Source of the DNA: Arthrobacter sp. OY3WO11
GTDB lineage: Bacteria; Actinomycetota; Actinomycetes; Actinomycetales; Micrococcaceae
Direction of reading: 5' to 3'
DNA: 64,000 bases
Assembly (NCBI RefSeq): GCF_001641125.1
Contig: NZ_LWLP01000002.1
Location: 1-64,000, forward strand
In this document: positions 51,770-61,701 of the stretch, piece by piece
Layout: each line of letters starts with the position of its first letter
Position numbering within the stretch: the first letter of the stretch is position 1
Position numbers and translations under genes: made by a program
Notes under the pieces: generated by a model
The model's input: the letters and a program-made list of their open reading frames with translations, nothing else
The model's database searches: none
What the model was told of the DNA's origin: nothing

Positions 51770-52448
51770 GCACTGTTCGCCCTTATGCCGACGCTGGTAG
51801 TTCCGCTCCTTCCCGATTTCCTTTGCATGCTGCAGGTGACACCCGACGGCGCCTCCTGGCTGGCAACTATCACCCTGCTCTCCAGCGCGGTGGCTACGCC
51901 AATAGTTCCCGCAGCGCGGATATGTACGGCAACCGCAAGATGATGATTATGTGCTTAGCCCTCATGGGGGGTCGGTGGTGGAAGCAGTGTGAGGTGCCAT
52001 TATGTGGCTGGTCATCGGCGGGCATTTCAGGGCTTCGCCTCTGCGTTGATCCCGGGTGGGCACCTCGGTCACGAGGACGGTCGGTGAGACCCGACTCCCG
52101 TCCTTCGTAGCATTTAAGGACATCTTTTGGATAGCAGCGCTTACGGCGACAGGATCGGCGTGGGCCGCGGTAGACATCCGGGGCCCTCAGCGCGCCCCCG
52201 TGTCAGGCGTCGGCGCTGTTGAACTCGTACTCCAAGGACGCGTCTTGGCTCCGGACCACCGGCCCCTCACACTCGCCGTTGTAACCGTCCTGGCAATCAG
52301 CGGAGATCAGGTCGACTGGAGCCGCGTGGACACTGAGGGCAACTACTCAGTTGCTCTCCAGTTCCGGCGAATACCCCATGGTGGCCAACGCCGCTGGTTG
52401 GTCGCCCATGGCCAGGCCTTTGAGCTTGACGGACGCACTTCGCCGTGA
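51770..52448 (+). pseudogene. Decayed MFS transporter gene
   Basis: Pieces of a transporter appear in different frames. First come ALFALMPTLVVPLLPDF and TPDGASWLATITLLSSAVATPI, then, after a shift, ADMYGNRKMMIMCLALM. A later frame gives VTVLAISGDQVDWSRVDTEGNYSVAL, like the carboxypeptidase-regulatory-type domain found at the C-terminus of some actinobacterial proteins. At least two frameshifts and a deletion must be assumed. The gene borders the IS110 element. Confidence 0.5.
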
Positions 52449-53544
52449 AAGCACTCTTTGAAGCCGGCGGCGGGCACTTTGGACCATCCGAACGGACGAC
52501 GACGGCGGGTAAGTCTTCCCGCTCCCACTCGCCGGCCCTCACGTGATAACCATGCTTAAGTCCTAGACTCGCGTAGCGATGGCGCAAAAGATCACCGTGG
52601 AATCCCGCTCCATGCGTAGACTTTGCTGCTCCGGCTGTGCAGAGGTGCTCCGGGAGCGTGAACATCTTTAGTCATGATGAATGTCTTAGCTCCGCCTGCG
52701 ACTTCTCAGGGCACAACGGCTACCGCGCTATCAAGGTACGGCACCGTCGTCGCCGACGCGAGGGGAAGCTTTCGATGCCGCCCGTGCCCACGAGCCGCAG
52801 CTTACCAAGCTGAACGTTTCACCGGCCGAACTCGGCCGAAACCCTTGTGTTCCGCGTAAGGATGCGCAGGGAACGAGGGACGCAGGAGCCATGGACCGGA
52901 ACTCCGATGGCCGTACTTGGCTCCCCCGACCCTGCGACTGTAAGTTTTCCGCGAAGGCTATCTATCTTCCATCGCTCAGTTCATCGAGGACACAAACCCG
53001 GCCGCCGTTCTGCGTCTACCGTGGCAGCCTTGACGACCGCTTTCGGTGAAACAGCCATGCTGGATCTCTTCGACGGGTGGAATTTTACGAGCGGTTCGCA
53101 CTACGGCGCTATTGTCCAAACGAATCGACGCCTGCACGGCAGCAGCCGACTAAAATCAGACCTAGCACGTCAATAATCCTTCTATCTAACGGCCGTTTGC
53201 AGAGACAATCTGGAAGCCCATCAATCACTGCAGAAGCGCGGTCCAGATGGGGTTCGGTACTCAGTCACTCCTTCATGCTGTTGCCCTTCGGCTCAGCATG
53301 AAGGAGTGGCTGAAGTCTTCCTTCGTTGAGCAGCTCGGGATCCACTTGACCACCTAAACTCGTCCCGATTGAACGGCGAGTCCGCGGATGCCGTTGCCCC
53401 AGTAGCTACAGCTGCGTCCCAGCGACACCGCGGCCACCGCACTACCCCTCTCTTACTGTTACGGGGTGGAGGAGGCTAGCAGACACCTCCTGGTGACACA
53501 TCAGGCAGTTAAGTTTTTTGACCCCGTGGCTGGGGTTCACGTCC
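52449..53544. other. Gene-free, probably decayed region with one strong hairpin
   Basis: No coding frame is convincing. The stretch 53262-53312 forms a 15-bp perfect stem (53266-53280 with 53294-53308, loop 13 nt), extended to about 19 bp with one G-T pair. It is far from any gene end, so not a simple terminator. Confidence 0.45.
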
Positions 53545-54531
53545 TTAGTACGCGAAACTGCGGTCGACTCCATCCAGGATGCGGTCCAAGCCCGGAAGCC
53601 AGTCCTCCTCAAGACGACTGGGGGGATAAGGGGTGTCGTACCCGGTGACGCGGACGACTGGGGCCAACAGCGAGTGGAAGACCCTTTCCTGAACTCGGGA
53701 GGCAATTTCGGCCCCGAGTCCTGCGGTCCGCGATGCCTCATGGGCAACGAGGAGCCGGCCGGTACGTTCTACTGACCGAATTATCGTGGCGTCATCGATC
53801 GGAGACAGGGACCGGAGGTCGATAACCTCGATGCTTCGGCCCTCTTGATCGCATATTTCTGCGACTTTGAGGGCGACGGGCACGAGCGCTCCGTAGGTAA
53901 CGATAGTCAACTCGTTCCCCGGGCGGACAATTTCGGCTTTCTCAAGTGCCTGAGGCATCCTGTTCGGATCCACGTCGCCTTTAAGCCAGTAATGGCGTTT
54001 TGGTTCAAGGAAAATGACAGGATCCTGGCTGCGGACAGCGAGGCCGATCATATCGTAGGCCTGTTGCGGTGAGGACGGGCAGACCACCTTGAGCCCGGCT
54101 GTATGGGCGAAGTACGCCTCAGGCGATTCCGAATGATGTTCAATGGCACCGATGCCCCCGCCAACCGGGATCCTGATCACCACGGGGACAGTGATTGTCC
54201 CCTCGGACCGGTGCCGGTATTTTGCCAGCTGGGTAATGATCTGGTTCATGGCGGGAAAGACGAACCCGTCGAACTGGATCTCGCAAACCGGCCGGTATCC
54301 TGCCATTGCGAGTCCGATGGCGCCGCCGACGATGCCGGCTTCCCCCAACGGTGAATCGACCACGCGCTGCGGTCCAAAGGTTTTCTGGAGGCCGTCGGTC
54401 ACCCGGAAGACTCCGCCAAGTTGCCCTATGTCTTCACCGAGGAGCATCACTTTGTCGTCGGATTCCATTGCATGGCGCAACCCGAGGTTAAGTGCGTGTG
54501 CGATTGGCATCTTGCTTATCGTCTGGTTCAT
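53545..54531 (-). CDS. 2-oxoacid dehydrogenase E1 component, beta subunit
   Basis: The 328-residue protein matches branched-chain/pyruvate dehydrogenase E1-beta: LLGEDIGQLGGVFRVTDGL, FGPQRVVDSPLGEAGIVG, FPAMNQIITQLAKYRHRSEG, and the C-terminal VTGYDTPYPPS. It forms a heterotetramer with E1-alpha and, with ThDP, decarboxylates a 2-oxoacid. Start overlaps the E1-alpha stop by 4 bp. No E2 gene follows; the downstream DNA is decayed. Confidence 0.95.
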   Translation of the reverse strand: MNQTISKMPIAHALNLGLRHAMESDDKVMLLGEDIGQLGGVFRVTDGLQKTFGPQRVVDSPLGEAGIVGGAIGLAMAGYRPVCEIQFDGFVFPAMNQIITQLAKYRHRSEGTITVPVVIRIPVGGGIGAIEHHSESPEAYFAHTAGLKVVCPSSPQQAYDMIGLAVRSQDPVIFLEPKRHYWLKGDVDPNRMPQALEKAEIVRPGNELTIVTYGALVPVALKVAEICDQEGRSIEVIDLRSLSPIDDATIIRSVERTGRLLVAHEASRTAGLGAEIASRVQERVFHSLLAPVVRVTGYDTPYPPSRLEEDWLPGLDRILDGVDRSFAY

Positions 54532-55610
54532 TCTCCTGCCTCCACGAATTCAATGTGTTCTGCCATCTGCTGTTCGAGTTCGACGGGCAGATCAACGTAG
54601 GTATTTCGGAAGGGCGACTCAGGACCAGGGCTTGGCAGGTTACGGCAACCGGTCCGCAGCCGCTCTGCCAGACGGCTTTCCTCTTCGGCAATCTGGTTAA
54701 GAAGGGCATCATCGATCTGTCCAGTGGAGTCGAGATAACGCCGGAACCGGTCAATCGGATCTAAGGCGGCCCACTCATCGTTTTCGGCGCCGGATCGGTA
54801 TCGACCGTCATCGTCCGACGTGGTGTGCGGGTTGCGACGGTAGGTGAGGGCCTCGATCAGTGTCGGGCCATTCCCGCTGCGGGCGTTGTCGAGAGCCTGC
54901 CTGGCTGCAGCCAGACAGGCAAAGACGTCGTTACCGTCCACGCGGACACCCCGGAAGCCAAAACCTTCTGCGCGCTGCGCGACCGAAACCCTGCTTTGGA
55001 CCGAGAACGGGGCCGAAATTGCCCATTGATTGTTCTGGCAGAAGAATACAACCGGCAAATTCTGCGCTGCCGCCCAGACGAAAGCTTCGTTCGTCTCGCC
55101 CTCGCTTAGCGCCCCGTCACCGAGGAACACCATCACCGCCCGGTCCCGGCCCGGATCTCCGGTGCCAACGTCGCCGTCCCGGACAATACCCATGGCATAA
55201 CCAACCGCATGCAGTGTCTGTGCACCGATGACCAGCGTGTAAAGATTGAAGTTATTGGCCGTTGGGTCCCACCCCCCCAGCGTCGTGCCACGAAAGAGTC
55301 CCAAGAGGTTGACAGGATCCACCCCGCGGCACCAAGCCACAGCATGCTCGCGATAAGTAGGGAAAACAACGTCACCCGGCTGTAGGGCACGGGCAGCCCC
55401 GACCTGCGCGGCTTCCTGACCCAACAGGGACGGCCAAAGGCCTAGCTCCCCCTGTCGCTGCAGAGCAATCGCTTCGGTATCGACCCTCCGCGCCAGCACC
55501 ATGTCCCGATACAAGCCAGGACCATCAACCGTCGATAAATCGAGTTTCAACACCTCATCCGTTTGGATAGATCCTTCCTGGCTTATCAGAAAGATCGGTT
55601 TGTCCGTCAT
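54528..55610 (-). CDS. 2-oxoacid dehydrogenase E1 component, alpha subunit
   Basis: The 360-residue subunit has the ThDP motif GDGALSEGETNEAF..NN (about 160-190) and phosphorylation-loop-like YRRNPHTTSDD, as in branched-chain 2-oxoacid dehydrogenases. ATG 55610 follows AAAGGGAACC; the longer frame from 55907 is not supported. Without an E2 gene nearby the pair must use an E2 encoded elsewhere, or it is a leftover of a larger operon. Confidence 0.93.
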   Translation of the reverse strand: MTDKPIFLISQEGSIQTDEVLKLDLSTVDGPGLYRDMVLARRVDTEAIALQRQGELGLWPSLLGQEAAQVGAARALQPGDVVFPTYREHAVAWCRGVDPVNLLGLFRGTTLGGWDPTANNFNLYTLVIGAQTLHAVGYAMGIVRDGDVGTGDPGRDRAVMVFLGDGALSEGETNEAFVWAAAQNLPVVFFCQNNQWAISAPFSVQSRVSVAQRAEGFGFRGVRVDGNDVFACLAAARQALDNARSGNGPTLIEALTYRRNPHTTSDDDGRYRSGAENDEWAALDPIDRFRRYLDSTGQIDDALLNQIAEEESRLAERLRTGCRNLPSPGPESPFRNTYVDLPVELEQQMAEHIEFVEAGE

Positions 55611-56844
55611 GAACTGGTTCCCTTTCCTTTGGGCTGGACTCCCCGGACCATCTGGGCTGGTGCAGCACAACCCACAGCGGCAGAAGGACGTCCGACTGGG
55701 CGAAGCCGTACCGTTGCCGCTGTGCAGCCAGACACGGTCCGGGCCGGGGTTAGATCTAAAATGCTGCCCTGTTCTGTCCTGGGGCCGGTAGTCGGAGCCA
55801 CAAGCATGGCGCTCTCCTAAAAGTGTTCTTCCGACGGATTGTCGTGAATGAATTGCTGACCTAACTCTGAAGAGGTGACGTGTTGTGGTCAACTTGTTCC
55901 ATTGCAACTGAGCGATCTGTTCATAAGGAACTCAAAGACGCAGGCGGAGCTGGACTAAACGATTAGCACCGACGGCCTCCACTACGAGCTGCTGAAACGA
56001 CGCACAGCCAACGCCCGCAAAGGTGCCACCGAATAAGGATCAGAATTTGGTAGATCGCACAGTCCGGTGTTGGCGAGCCTATAGAACCTGGGAAAAGACA
56101 GTGGGCCGCTTCGAGTGGAAGCGTGCGGAATTGGTCATCGCGGTCACGGTTCCTCCCTCGAAAATGGGCTGATGCTTCTGGTCGCGGTGCATCCGGAAGC
56201 CGAGGCAGCACCACCCCTGTGATGAGTCATTCGAAAGCCCGAAAGCACCACCTGCGCCAATGTTGAGGCACCAACCGCCTCCCCCCACTAGCTCTGCGGC
56301 CATGCGCCATCACTCGGAATATTCGGCACCCTGATGCAATCCCTACACAAGGCTCGCGGGTTCGTTTCACAGTGCGGGAATTCGGAACAAGCCACCTTGT
56401 CCAGCGGTAAAGAGGTCACCTGTAGACCTACTGGTAAGGCCGGTGTGTCCGGCGGAAGCGGTCAGCTCGTCTGTGGCTTTCGATACAGAAAACGCCACAG
56501 TGGCCCTAAATCGCTCGCACCTTGACAGCTACTGTCTTCTAGGTCACAGTTTATCCATGCTGTTCGAGTCTCTGGATCCAGAGATTGCTATCAGAGGTAA
56601 ACGAGGACTGGTGCAGTTCGCCCTTCGAGATGACGACCGGAGAGGTTTCTCGTCCGAGGCCCATACGACACCCGTGACAAACCGTGCTTGGTCTTCGAAA
56701 CAGTCAGTTTTAGTTAGCGAGGTCGCGTTGGAACCAACAGGCTCGCTAATGGTCTGAATTTGCGTGATTGAACGGATCTGGAAGTCACCGCCGACGTCAC
56801 CGCAGATTTATTCGCGTAATCAACCATAATCAGGAGTAATTGTT
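55611..56844. other. Gene-free region between divergent operons
   Basis: About 1.2 kb without a convincing gene. It must hold the promoters of the E1 operon and of the CoA-transferase operon. Short frames such as the one ending near 56034 (HYELLKRRTANARKG) may be remnants of an unknown gene. Confidence 0.4.
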
Positions 56845-58035
56845 ATGAGTGGTCCACTTAGCGGCTTGCGTGTCCTTGACATTGCCACCGTATTCGCCGG
56901 TCCCTTCGCCGCTGCCTTGCTCGGCGATATGGGAGCAACTGTGCTGAAGGTCGAGATGCCTGGGGTGGGCGATCCGCTGCGTAGCCTCGGACCCTTTCAG
57001 GGCAACACGTCGCTTACGTGGGCTGCATCGGCACGAAACAAGCAAAGCATGACTCTCGACTTGAAATCGCCGGAGGGGCAGGAAATTCTCATCAGCCTTC
57101 TCGCCAAGCAGGACATTCTGATCGAGAACTTCCGGCCCGGCACTCTGGACAAGTGGGGCCTCACCATTGATCGGCTGCGGACGGCGAATCCCGACCTGAT
57201 TGTGGTTCACATTTCGGGTTACGGACAGACTGGCCCCTATGGAAGCAAGGCAGGCTTCGGGACTCCTGCGACTGCATTCAGTGGTTACGCCCACATCAAT
57301 GGGTACCCCGACCGTCCTCCTGTACTGCCATCGGTATCTCTGGTGGACTACCTGACCGGAATGTTCGGGGCGCTCGGTGCCCTGGCGGCTGTTTATCAAC
57401 TGAAGGTGTCGGGCGGGCCGGCCGAGGAAGTCGACGCTGCTTTGTACGAGTCGATATTCCGGATGCTGGAGGTGGTCGTCGCCGAGTATGACGCGCTCGG
57501 CACAGTTCGAGAACGTACAGGCAACGAGCTTGCAGCTTCTTGCCCTGCAGGAATTTATCAGGCGAAGGACGGGCACTGGGTCGTCATTACTACCAGCACG
57601 GAGCGCACCTTCGCGCGACTGGCTGAAGCGATGGACCGGCCTGACATGCTCACCGACCCACGTTACTCGACCAATCGGGAACGACTGACGCGGAGGACCG
57701 AGATGAACCAGTTGCTTTCAGACTGGACCGGCACTTATACGCGGGAAGAACTGCAGAAGCGGCTGGACGACTTCTCGGTTCCGCATTCCCTCGTTTACGA
57801 CATCGCCGACATCTTCAAGGATGAGCACTATGCAGCTCGCGACATGCTGGTAGAAGTAAGCCATCCCACACTCGGCAAGGTCACCTTGCCTGGAGTAGTG
57901 CCCAAATTCAGTGAGAACCCTGGCTCCATTAGGAACGCCGGCCCTCTCATGGGCGAACATACAACATCTGTTCTCACTGACCTGGGCTACACCGCCGAGC
58001 AGATCGCTGACCTCGAACATCGGGGAGTTGTCTGA
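56845..58035 (+). CDS. Family III CoA-transferase (CaiB/BaiF type)
   Basis: The 396-residue protein starts LSGLRVLDIATVFAGPFAAALLGDMGA and has ENFRPGTLDKWGL and the catalytic Asp in VSLVDYLTGMFGALGAL (about 168-175). It moves CoA from a donor such as succinyl-CoA to a carboxylic acid. It leads a plus-strand operon with a crotonase, an MFS importer and an HMG-CoA lyase, so it probably activates the dicarboxylate that the pathway degrades. Confidence 0.93.
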   Translation: MSGPLSGLRVLDIATVFAGPFAAALLGDMGATVLKVEMPGVGDPLRSLGPFQGNTSLTWAASARNKQSMTLDLKSPEGQEILISLLAKQDILIENFRPGTLDKWGLTIDRLRTANPDLIVVHISGYGQTGPYGSKAGFGTPATAFSGYAHINGYPDRPPVLPSVSLVDYLTGMFGALGALAAVYQLKVSGGPAEEVDAALYESIFRMLEVVVAEYDALGTVRERTGNELAASCPAGIYQAKDGHWVVITTSTERTFARLAEAMDRPDMLTDPRYSTNRERLTRRTEMNQLLSDWTGTYTREELQKRLDDFSVPHSLVYDIADIFKDEHYAARDMLVEVSHPTLGKVTLPGVVPKFSENPGSIRNAGPLMGEHTTSVLTDLGYTAEQIADLEHRGVV

Positions 58036-58083
58036 TGCTAACTGAAAGCGATCGCCCCGCTAGCCTCGAGAAGGGAGCATGAC

Positions 58084-58842
58084 GTGCCAAGCGGACTAAT
58101 TATAGAAAAGCACGAGAACGGTCATGTTCTAGAGGTGGTTCTGGACCGGGGCGAACGCGGAAATGCTTTGTCGGCTTCCATGTATCGTGGGCTGGCCAGA
58201 GTAATAAGGGACGCAGAGAATGATGCATCTATCGGCGCGCTCCTCATTCGCAGCAGTTGTGAAACTTTTTGTATGGGCGGTGACATAGCTGATGACCGCG
58301 GTAGGCGTGATCCGGATTACAGCGCGGCGATTCGCGACTTTGCCGAGCAGTGGTTGTCACGGAGCATTCCAACAGTGGCGTTGGTCGACGGAGGCGCCCA
58401 AGCGTTCGGTTGTGCACTCGCTCTTAGCTCAGATCTTGTGTTCTCGACGGAAAAGGCCTGGTTCTCACTCCCCGAACTGATGCACGGACTCGTACCCGTA
58501 TATGCGTTGGCGGTTTTGAACGCGTCGGGGCATGCCTCGACCGGAGCTCGACTGATGTGGCAGGGCAAGCGTTTCTCGAGCCGTGACGTCAGCAGCTTTG
58601 CTAACAACGTCGTCCTATGCGCTTCAACCCAGGAAGCGGAAGAAGGTATTGCAAATACGTTCAACGGATGGATGGGTGGAAACGTGGTCTCTCTTCGGCA
58701 CGCAAAGAAGTTCCTCAATAACGAAAATGATACTGACAGGCAAAAGATCCTGTCAGGTGCCCACGAAGAACTTCAACGGGCCTTGGCGGACGCTGACGAG
58801 GACCCAAAAAAAGCACAATCCTACCTGTCGGGACAGCACTAG
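58084..58842 (+). CDS. Enoyl-CoA hydratase/isomerase family protein
   Basis: The 252-residue crotonase-fold protein has the oxyanion-hole motif FCMGGDIAD and GAQAFGCALALSSDLVFSTEKAWFSLPELMHGLVP. The late Glu (PEL) is at the position of one catalytic acid. GTG 58084 follows AGAAGGGAG. By position it should hydrate the CoA ester between CoA-transferase and lyase. It diverges enough that the reaction is not certain. Confidence 0.85.
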   Translation: MPSGLIIEKHENGHVLEVVLDRGERGNALSASMYRGLARVIRDAENDASIGALLIRSSCETFCMGGDIADDRGRRDPDYSAAIRDFAEQWLSRSIPTVALVDGGAQAFGCALALSSDLVFSTEKAWFSLPELMHGLVPVYALAVLNASGHASTGARLMWQGKRFSSRDVSSFANNVVLCASTQEAEEGIANTFNGWMGGNVVSLRHAKKFLNNENDTDRQKILSGAHEELQRALADADEDPKKAQSYLSGQH

Positions 58843-58947
58843 TCGCGACAGCACAACCGTCGCAGGACCCCCTGAGACTCCTAGAACAATTCAACTTTTT
58901 CGCCACCTTGCTCAAGATGGCTAGCGCCTATGGAAAGGCAGCTTGTA

Positions 58948-60369
58948 ATGAAGCAAACTGTGCTCGACAGAGCCCAAAAGAAGGCATTTCGCCGGTTGAT
59001 GCCATTCGTGGCACTGCTCTTCGTGGTAAACCAACTCGACCGCATTAATATTTCGGTAGCCGGACCCAATGGTATGAATGAAGATCTTGGGTTGACTGCG
59101 GCGCAATTCGGCCTTGCGTCCGGACTCTTTTTTATCGGCTACATGACACTTGAAGTTCCCAGCAATCTCGCCCTGCACCGGTTCGGTGCGCGGCGATGGC
59201 TTGCGCGTATTGTCGTCACATGGGGGATCGTGGCGACGTCCCTGACTTTTATTCCAAATGCAGAATGGTTATACGGTCTTCGCATACTGCTGGGGATGGC
59301 CGAGGCTGGATTTGCACCCGGGATCGTGGTCTATCTGACATACTGGTTCACGCGCGAGATGCGCTCCCGGGCTACCGCCTTTTTCTTGCTGGGTATTCCT
59401 GTCGCGGCCGCCTTCGGCGTTCCATTTATGACCCTGATTGGTGTGCATATGGACGGGTTCTTCGGGCTTGACGGTTGGCGTGTGATCCTTCTGATAACAG
59501 GCCTGTTGGCAGTGCTACTCGGCGTCATGTGCTGGTTCTACCTGACAGATCGGCCTGCGGATGCGAAGTGGCTGACAGCCGAGGAAAGTCAGGTGCTGAC
59601 AGAGGCATTGGCCAACGAGACACCGGAAAAAGCGGGTAATCACAGCATTGGCAAGGCCCTACTGAACGGGAAAGTGTGGCTACTTGCAGTTGCGCCATTC
59701 CTGGTCCTCTACTCTATGTTCGTCGTGACGTTCTTTCTGCCAACCCTGCTCAAAGATATCAACGCCCGTGAGTCTCTCGGCCTTGACAGCGTGCAGGTGG
59801 GTCTCCTCTCTGCAATTCCGTGGGCCATCGGCGGCGCGGGTATGCTCTTTTTCGCCTCTAGGTCGGACAAGAAAAAGGAAGTAACCAAACACTTCGTTGC
59901 GGCCACGACTATCGGCTCAATAGGGTTCTTTTTCCTTGCCATGTTTGGTTTGGACAACCCGTATATCGCTCTTGCAGCGCTAACGGTGGCCATGGTCGGT
60001 GTTCTTGGATCCCTTACTACGTTCTGGGTTCTTCCGTCGCGTCTCTATACAGGCGCCGCCGCGGCCGGCGTAATAGCCCTGATCAACACCATTGCCAATT
60101 TCGGCAGCTTTCTTGGCCCATACTCCTTTGGCGTACTCAGCGACGCCACGGGCGGATACAGGGGCGGCCTGATTATCGTTGCCGTGGCCATGCTGCTTGC
60201 TGGACTTCTCATCGCCCTGCGATTCCGCGACCTTGGGAGAGCCCCGGTTCAGGCTTCTACCGAACGCGAACGCGTCGACAGCGTCCACAGGACGTCCAAC
60301 AATGAACCTAAAATCCTGGCCCATCAAGCTGAGACGCCTTCACGGTTGTTTCCACGGGAGGATGACTAA
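58948..60369 (+). CDS. MFS transporter, anion:cation symporter (phthalate/hexuronate permease-like)
   Basis: The 473-residue protein has about 12 helices and the family opening FRRLMPFVALLFVVNQLDRINISVA, plus LALHRFGARRWLARIVVTWG. These transporters import organic anions with protons. ATG 58948 follows GGAAAGG; the ATG at 58930 has no ribosome site. The HMG-CoA lyase start overlaps its stop by 1 bp (TAATG). Confidence 0.9.
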   Translation: MKQTVLDRAQKKAFRRLMPFVALLFVVNQLDRINISVAGPNGMNEDLGLTAAQFGLASGLFFIGYMTLEVPSNLALHRFGARRWLARIVVTWGIVATSLTFIPNAEWLYGLRILLGMAEAGFAPGIVVYLTYWFTREMRSRATAFFLLGIPVAAAFGVPFMTLIGVHMDGFFGLDGWRVILLITGLLAVLLGVMCWFYLTDRPADAKWLTAEESQVLTEALANETPEKAGNHSIGKALLNGKVWLLAVAPFLVLYSMFVVTFFLPTLLKDINARESLGLDSVQVGLLSAIPWAIGGAGMLFFASRSDKKKEVTKHFVAATTIGSIGFFFLAMFGLDNPYIALAALTVAMVGVLGSLTTFWVLPSRLYTGAAAAGVIALINTIANFGSFLGPYSFGVLSDATGGYRGGLIIVAVAMLLAGLLIALRFRDLGRAPVQASTERERVDSVHRTSNNEPKILAHQAETPSRLFPREDD

Positions 60370-61310
60370 TGACACTGCCCAAGTCTGTCGTAGTGCGTGA
60401 AGTAGGCGCGCGTGAAGGTATGCAGATTGAGAAGGGACCAATCCCGACGGCGGAGAAGATACGTCTGGTGGACCTTCTGTCCGAGTGCAACTTCCCGGAA
60501 ATCGAAGTTACCTCTTTCGTCTCCCCGAAGTGGGTGCCGCAAATGGCGGACGCCGAGCAGGTCGCAACAGGGTTCACCAGGAAGCCGGGCACCGAATACA
60601 CCTGTGTTTACCTGAACAAGCAGGGTCTCGAACGCGCACTCGCGGTCGGCACTCTGGACGTCAAAGCCGCGGTGATCGTCTCGGCCAGCGAGGACTTTTC
60701 CCACAAGAACATGAGACGGTCCACCGAGCAGGTGCTTGCCGACATCCCGGATTCGCTCGCGGTCGCTCGCGATGCGAACGTCCCTGTGGCCTACCTGTCG
60801 GTCGCGGCAGCCTTCGGCTGTAACTACGCAGGAGACGTCGACCTGGGCGCTGTGATCGATCGCTTTACACGTGCGCTTGCAGTAGCAGCGGACGCAGGTG
60901 TCCATATCCCCACTTTGCTTTTGGCGGACACCATGGGATGGGCCAACCCCGAACAGATTCGCCGCACCGTCGGTGAAGTTCGAGAGCGTTGGCCCGAACA
61001 CGACATTCGGATGCACCTGCACGATACCCGTGGCATGGGTATCGCCAACGCCTACGCGGCGATGCAGCTGGGAGCACGTGACTTCGACGCTTCGGTCGCA
61101 GGGTTGGGCGGATGTCCCTTCGGCGGGGACCACGGCGCCGCCGGAAACATCGCCACCGAGGAGTTCGTGCACATGTGCCACGAAATGGGAATCGACACCG
61201 GGGTCGACCTTGACCGCCTCATCGACGTCGCCCTCCAATCCGAGTCCATTGTTGGACATCCCCTCCCAGGGAAAGTAATGCGGGGACGCGCATTGCACAC
61301 ATATCGCTGA
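60369..61310 (+). CDS. Hydroxymethylglutaryl-CoA lyase-type enzyme
   Basis: The 313-residue enzyme has EVGAREGMQIEKGPI at the N-terminus, metal ligands in MHLHDTRGMG and the family signature SVAGLGGCPFGGDHGAAGN, with the catalytic Cys. It splits 3-hydroxy-3-methylglutaryl-CoA (or a close 3-hydroxyacyl-CoA such as citramalyl-CoA type) to acetyl-CoA and a ketoacid. Last gene of the operon. Confidence 0.93.
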   Translation: MTLPKSVVVREVGAREGMQIEKGPIPTAEKIRLVDLLSECNFPEIEVTSFVSPKWVPQMADAEQVATGFTRKPGTEYTCVYLNKQGLERALAVGTLDVKAAVIVSASEDFSHKNMRRSTEQVLADIPDSLAVARDANVPVAYLSVAAAFGCNYAGDVDLGAVIDRFTRALAVAADAGVHIPTLLLADTMGWANPEQIRRTVGEVRERWPEHDIRMHLHDTRGMGIANAYAAMQLGARDFDASVAGLGGCPFGGDHGAAGNIATEEFVHMCHEMGIDTGVDLDRLIDVALQSESIVGHPLPGKVMRGRALHTYR

Positions 61311-61701
61311 TCGCATCCCCTACTGGCTCCGAACACGGTGGTGCGGCGTTTTCCCGACGCGCTACAGGAAATATTGGTCCGGAGGAACCAGTCCGCCTTC
61401 GCGGTGCGGGGCATCGACACCGGCGTCGATCCTGAGTAATTAATGAAATATCGCACGCGGGTCAAATACAGAACGCCGTCGGTCACTGGCTCGAGCCTTC
61501 GTTCGAGCCAGCTGGCCCGCGTGGGTCCTGTACCCACCCCGCGTCCGGCAGCTCATTGCGACAGATAAAAACTAACGTCTCCCACGTCCAGACCTCTCAG
61601 CAAGAAGCCGATCTCTCGACCAATCAGCATGCCGTTAGCCCCCGAATGAGGGTGCTCAGCACGGTCCTTCCGAGGAAGGACCACAATCAGAAAGAACTTC
61701 G
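61311..61701. other. Intergenic region with two hairpins
   Basis: No gene is seen. CTGGCTCGA (61486-61494) and TCGAGCCAG (61503-61511) form a 9-bp hairpin, perhaps the terminator of the lyase operon though no T-run follows. GGTCCTTC (61663-61670) and GAAGGACC (61675-61682) form an 8-bp hairpin 19 bp before the tctC start, where it could be an operator or affect translation. Confidence 0.5.

Noticed and set aside
53515..53545. Terminator of the E1 operon (ACCCC..GGGGT hairpin)
   Set aside because: On the minus strand the stem is followed by A, not T, so it does not fit an intrinsic terminator.
60366..61316. 316-codon minus-strand frame opposite the HMG-CoA lyase
   Set aside because: Exact antisense of a gene with full active-site motifs.
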